Of a DNA stretch of 64,000 bases, positions 62,063 through 64,000 are shown piece by piece (the first letter of the stretch is position 1; each line of letters opens with the position of its first letter). Made by a program: the position numbers and the translations under genes. The notes below the pieces were generated by a model. That model saw only the letters and a program-made list of their open reading frames with translations, did no database searches and was not told the origin of the DNA. Source of the DNA: Marchantia polymorpha subsp. ruderalis (taxonomy: Eukaryota > Streptophyta > Marchantiopsida > Marchantiales > Marchantiaceae); NCBI GenBank assembly GCA_037833965.1, contig AP031354.1:9898001-9962000 (forward strand), given 5' to 3'.

Positions 62063-63549
62063 TCTCTCCCCTCTAAGTTTCTCCACTGCCAAATTTCTTA
62101 TTTTTTAATGGTGATGGAGGCCAGAGGACTATTTTCCTGACTCTAAGATCCGTATTTGTCGTGAATTCTGGTTTCATACAAACGTGACGTGGTAGCAAAT
62201 CCGGGCAAACCTGAAAGGACCTGTTTATACGCTGTCAAGTTTCGATCTGCTTGTGGACTCTACCAAGTCGTCTAGAACGAGTTCAATGACCGAGGTCAAA
62301 GTTGAATTGATGACTTTGTTACATTAGAGTCAGAACTTTTCTAAGATATCGAGAACCACAAAATTCACAAGGGGCTTGTGTTCAGAGAGTTTGCCTGTGT
62401 GAAGTTTGCCAATGCTTACATTCACTTGGTGGGATATCACACAAAGTGTGACATCTCAGTTCTCTTCGTTTCACTTTGACGTGGGAGAAAGGTTCATGTG
62501 GAGTTCTCACCACCTCTCATGATTTGGTTTAGATTCTCACAAATCAGTGAATCTCAAGCTGTTGTTTATACAATTCATCTTACAATGGTGAATGTTGTAC
62601 GCCGTTTGCTGGTATCTGAAAGCTTATCTGACACTTAGTCTTGTGCAGATTTCTTTGTCGAGATCAGAGACCATGATGTGCTAATTTCGTTTAGATTCCC
62701 CTAGTTTTTCCGTACATCTTCCCTTGGCTAATGTGGGTGACTGACTGCCTGAAGCAGTATTTTGCAAAACCCTATCGTAGGCTGAGTGTACTCAGGCACA
62801 TTTTTGCTGGTACACCTTGTCCAATGAGATTTGATATAAATGCTGGAACAATGAGTTCTTTACGCTGATCAGTAAAGCTTCACAATTTCATGGATTTCGA
62901 GTCGGCATTCTATTCTTTTTGTAATTAGTTTCATCATTTTTTTTGAATGTTTCTTACTTCTCTTACTACTGTTGTCTTAACGGTGCTAACATCCTGAAAA
63001 GCATCCTCAGGTATTCTTTTCCTTACATCTTTCACTTTTTTGCGATTCGTTGCACGGGGAAGTTTTCCTGGGCGACATTAACATTGAAACATACATGCCT
63101 TTTTTGTCTCAAAATTTTGGCATAAGATTTCGTACACACCGATCAGAAACCCTTTACACGAGCTAGTGTTGCTAATAGTCTGCAGGCAAGACTCTAGGCT
63201 TGCCATACAATTGTGACGTATCATATGCGTCTTGATTTTTCGACATTTTCGTAATCTGCTATTAGTGAATTTATGTTCTTGTAATGAAGAGACTATAAGC
63301 ATAGTCAACATTGAGTTGTCTTTATCAATGTAACGTCGCCTAAAGTGTTTGAAGTTCATTTTATTTAGCACGTGACAGACAGTACTGTGTTTGTCATTAC
63401 TTGAATCTGATGTTGCTTGGTTTTCGTAGTTGGTTCTGTCACCTCGCAGAGCTGATCGTTTGCAGTTTTGATGTCCGTTGTCTTTCTATTTTTTCCAGTT
63501 CGGAGGTGGCTGATACTTTCAGATCTTCCTTTTGTACCATTTAAGGTCC
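62063..63549. other. Between small ORF and kinase; probable leader/intron
   Basis: No coding exon is recognisable. A pyrimidine tract ending in TTTTTCCAG just before 63501 looks like a splice acceptor, so the last 50 bp may be the end of the kinase 5' UTR following a leader intron. This is inference. Confidence 0.4.
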
Positions 63550-63888
63550 ATGGATAACATATCCTCTAAGCGGAGGTTCAGTTTTTTAAGGCAATCGTCG
63601 CTAGCACCAGTCGGACAGAAGCGGTCCAATGGACTCACCAAAGAGGAGTCTCAAAAGCTTCTTTCTGCAGAGCAGCTCGACGCCACATTGCAACTCCTAT
63701 TCTACGCATCCAAGGGAGACGTGGCAGGGGTACAGGCTATGATTGCCAAGAACACCGATGTCAATGCTGCAGACTTTGATCAGCGCACAGCTTTGCACGT
63801 GGCAGCATGCGAGAATTGGATTGAGGTTGTAAAGCTTTTGATTGAAAAAGGGGCTGATGTTAACGCTGAGGATCGTTGGGGCAGCACG
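63550..63888 (+). CDS. ILK1: ILK1-like ankyrin-repeat Raf-type kinase, first coding exon (partial)
   Basis: The 5' part only; the gene runs off the window. The start ATG gives MDNISSKRRFSFLRQSSLAP, which matches the basic, Ser-rich N-terminus of plant integrin-linked-kinase-like (ILK, Raf-like C1 group) proteins. Then comes LDATLQLLFYASKGDVAGVQ, then ankyrin repeats: RTALHVAACENWIEVVKLLI and EKGADVNAEDRWGST. The exon is 339 nt (113 codons, phase 0) and ends at 63888 with donor ACG|GTATGT. The kinase domain expected downstream is not in the window, so catalytic status cannot be judged. The family acts in plant stress, ion and immune signalling. Confidence 0.85.
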
Positions 63889-64000
63889 GTATGTATTGTC
63901 GAGCTATTACTTTATAAATTCTGGAATAATAAGCGTAGGATTTATTCTGTGTTGTAAACATGCCGATGAAAGTGTCGTTTAGAATGCTTATGGTATGGGA

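Overview
The window is nuclear DNA from a land plant. Evidence: many GT-AG introns of about 100-700 bp, a plant VAMP72-type longin R-SNARE, a malectin-like LRR receptor kinase, a BAT1-type amino-acid permease, the start of an ankyrin-repeat ILK/Raf-like kinase, and decayed hAT and Ty1/copia elements. Compact genes in mixed-GC islands separated by very AT-rich deserts suggest a bryophyte, perhaps a liverwort such as Marchantia. That placement is inference and was not tested.

Layout. 1-2.0 kb: no convincing gene, small repeats. 2.2-2.8 kb (+): intronless VAMP72-like R-SNARE with a degenerate SNARE motif. 2.8-9.9 kb: AT-rich intergenic DNA with a 38-bp palindrome and a three-copy 81-83 bp repeat. 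9.96-15.7 kb (+): 15-exon malectin/LRR receptor kinase, 937 codons reconstructed in frame. 18.5-19.9 kb (+): probable three-exon gene for a 152-aa basic helical protein. 22.0-24.1 kb (-): four-exon amino-acid permease whose first intron does not splice canonically in frame. 24.1-33.0 kb: AT-rich desert. 33.0-34.2 kb (-): single-exon SUVH-like protein with a complete SRA domain but no pre-SET/SET; its 5' end lies in a 100-bp tandem duplication. 34.4-40 kb: AT-rich, repeats only. 40.0-46.1 kb (-): 14-exon coiled-coil protein, about 868 aa. 48.4-50.4 kb (+): dead hAT transposase. 50.4-59 kb: AT-rich, with a decayed Ty1/copia RT/RNase H remnant at about 53.8-54.7 kb and the apparent start of its 3' LTR at 55.0 kb. 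59.3-61.8 kb: GC-rich promoter-like DNA with simple repeats. 61.8-62.1 kb (+): probable two-exon gene for a 61-aa protein. 63.55 kb to the end (+): first coding exon of an ILK1-like ankyrin-repeat kinase, cut by the window edge.

The genes do not form an operon or an obvious cluster. They are ordinary eukaryotic single-gene units: vesicle fusion, surface signalling, amino-acid transport, methyl-DNA reading, cytoskeletal-type coiled coil and kinase signalling. I did not find a coherent new multi-gene system. The most interesting single items are the SET-less SUVH/SRA protein, the R-SNARE without a recognisable zero-layer arginine, the large unassigned coiled-coil protein, and the small two-exon reading frame upstream of the ILK gene. 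All exon boundaries were read by eye from splice consensus and frame continuity, without transcript data.
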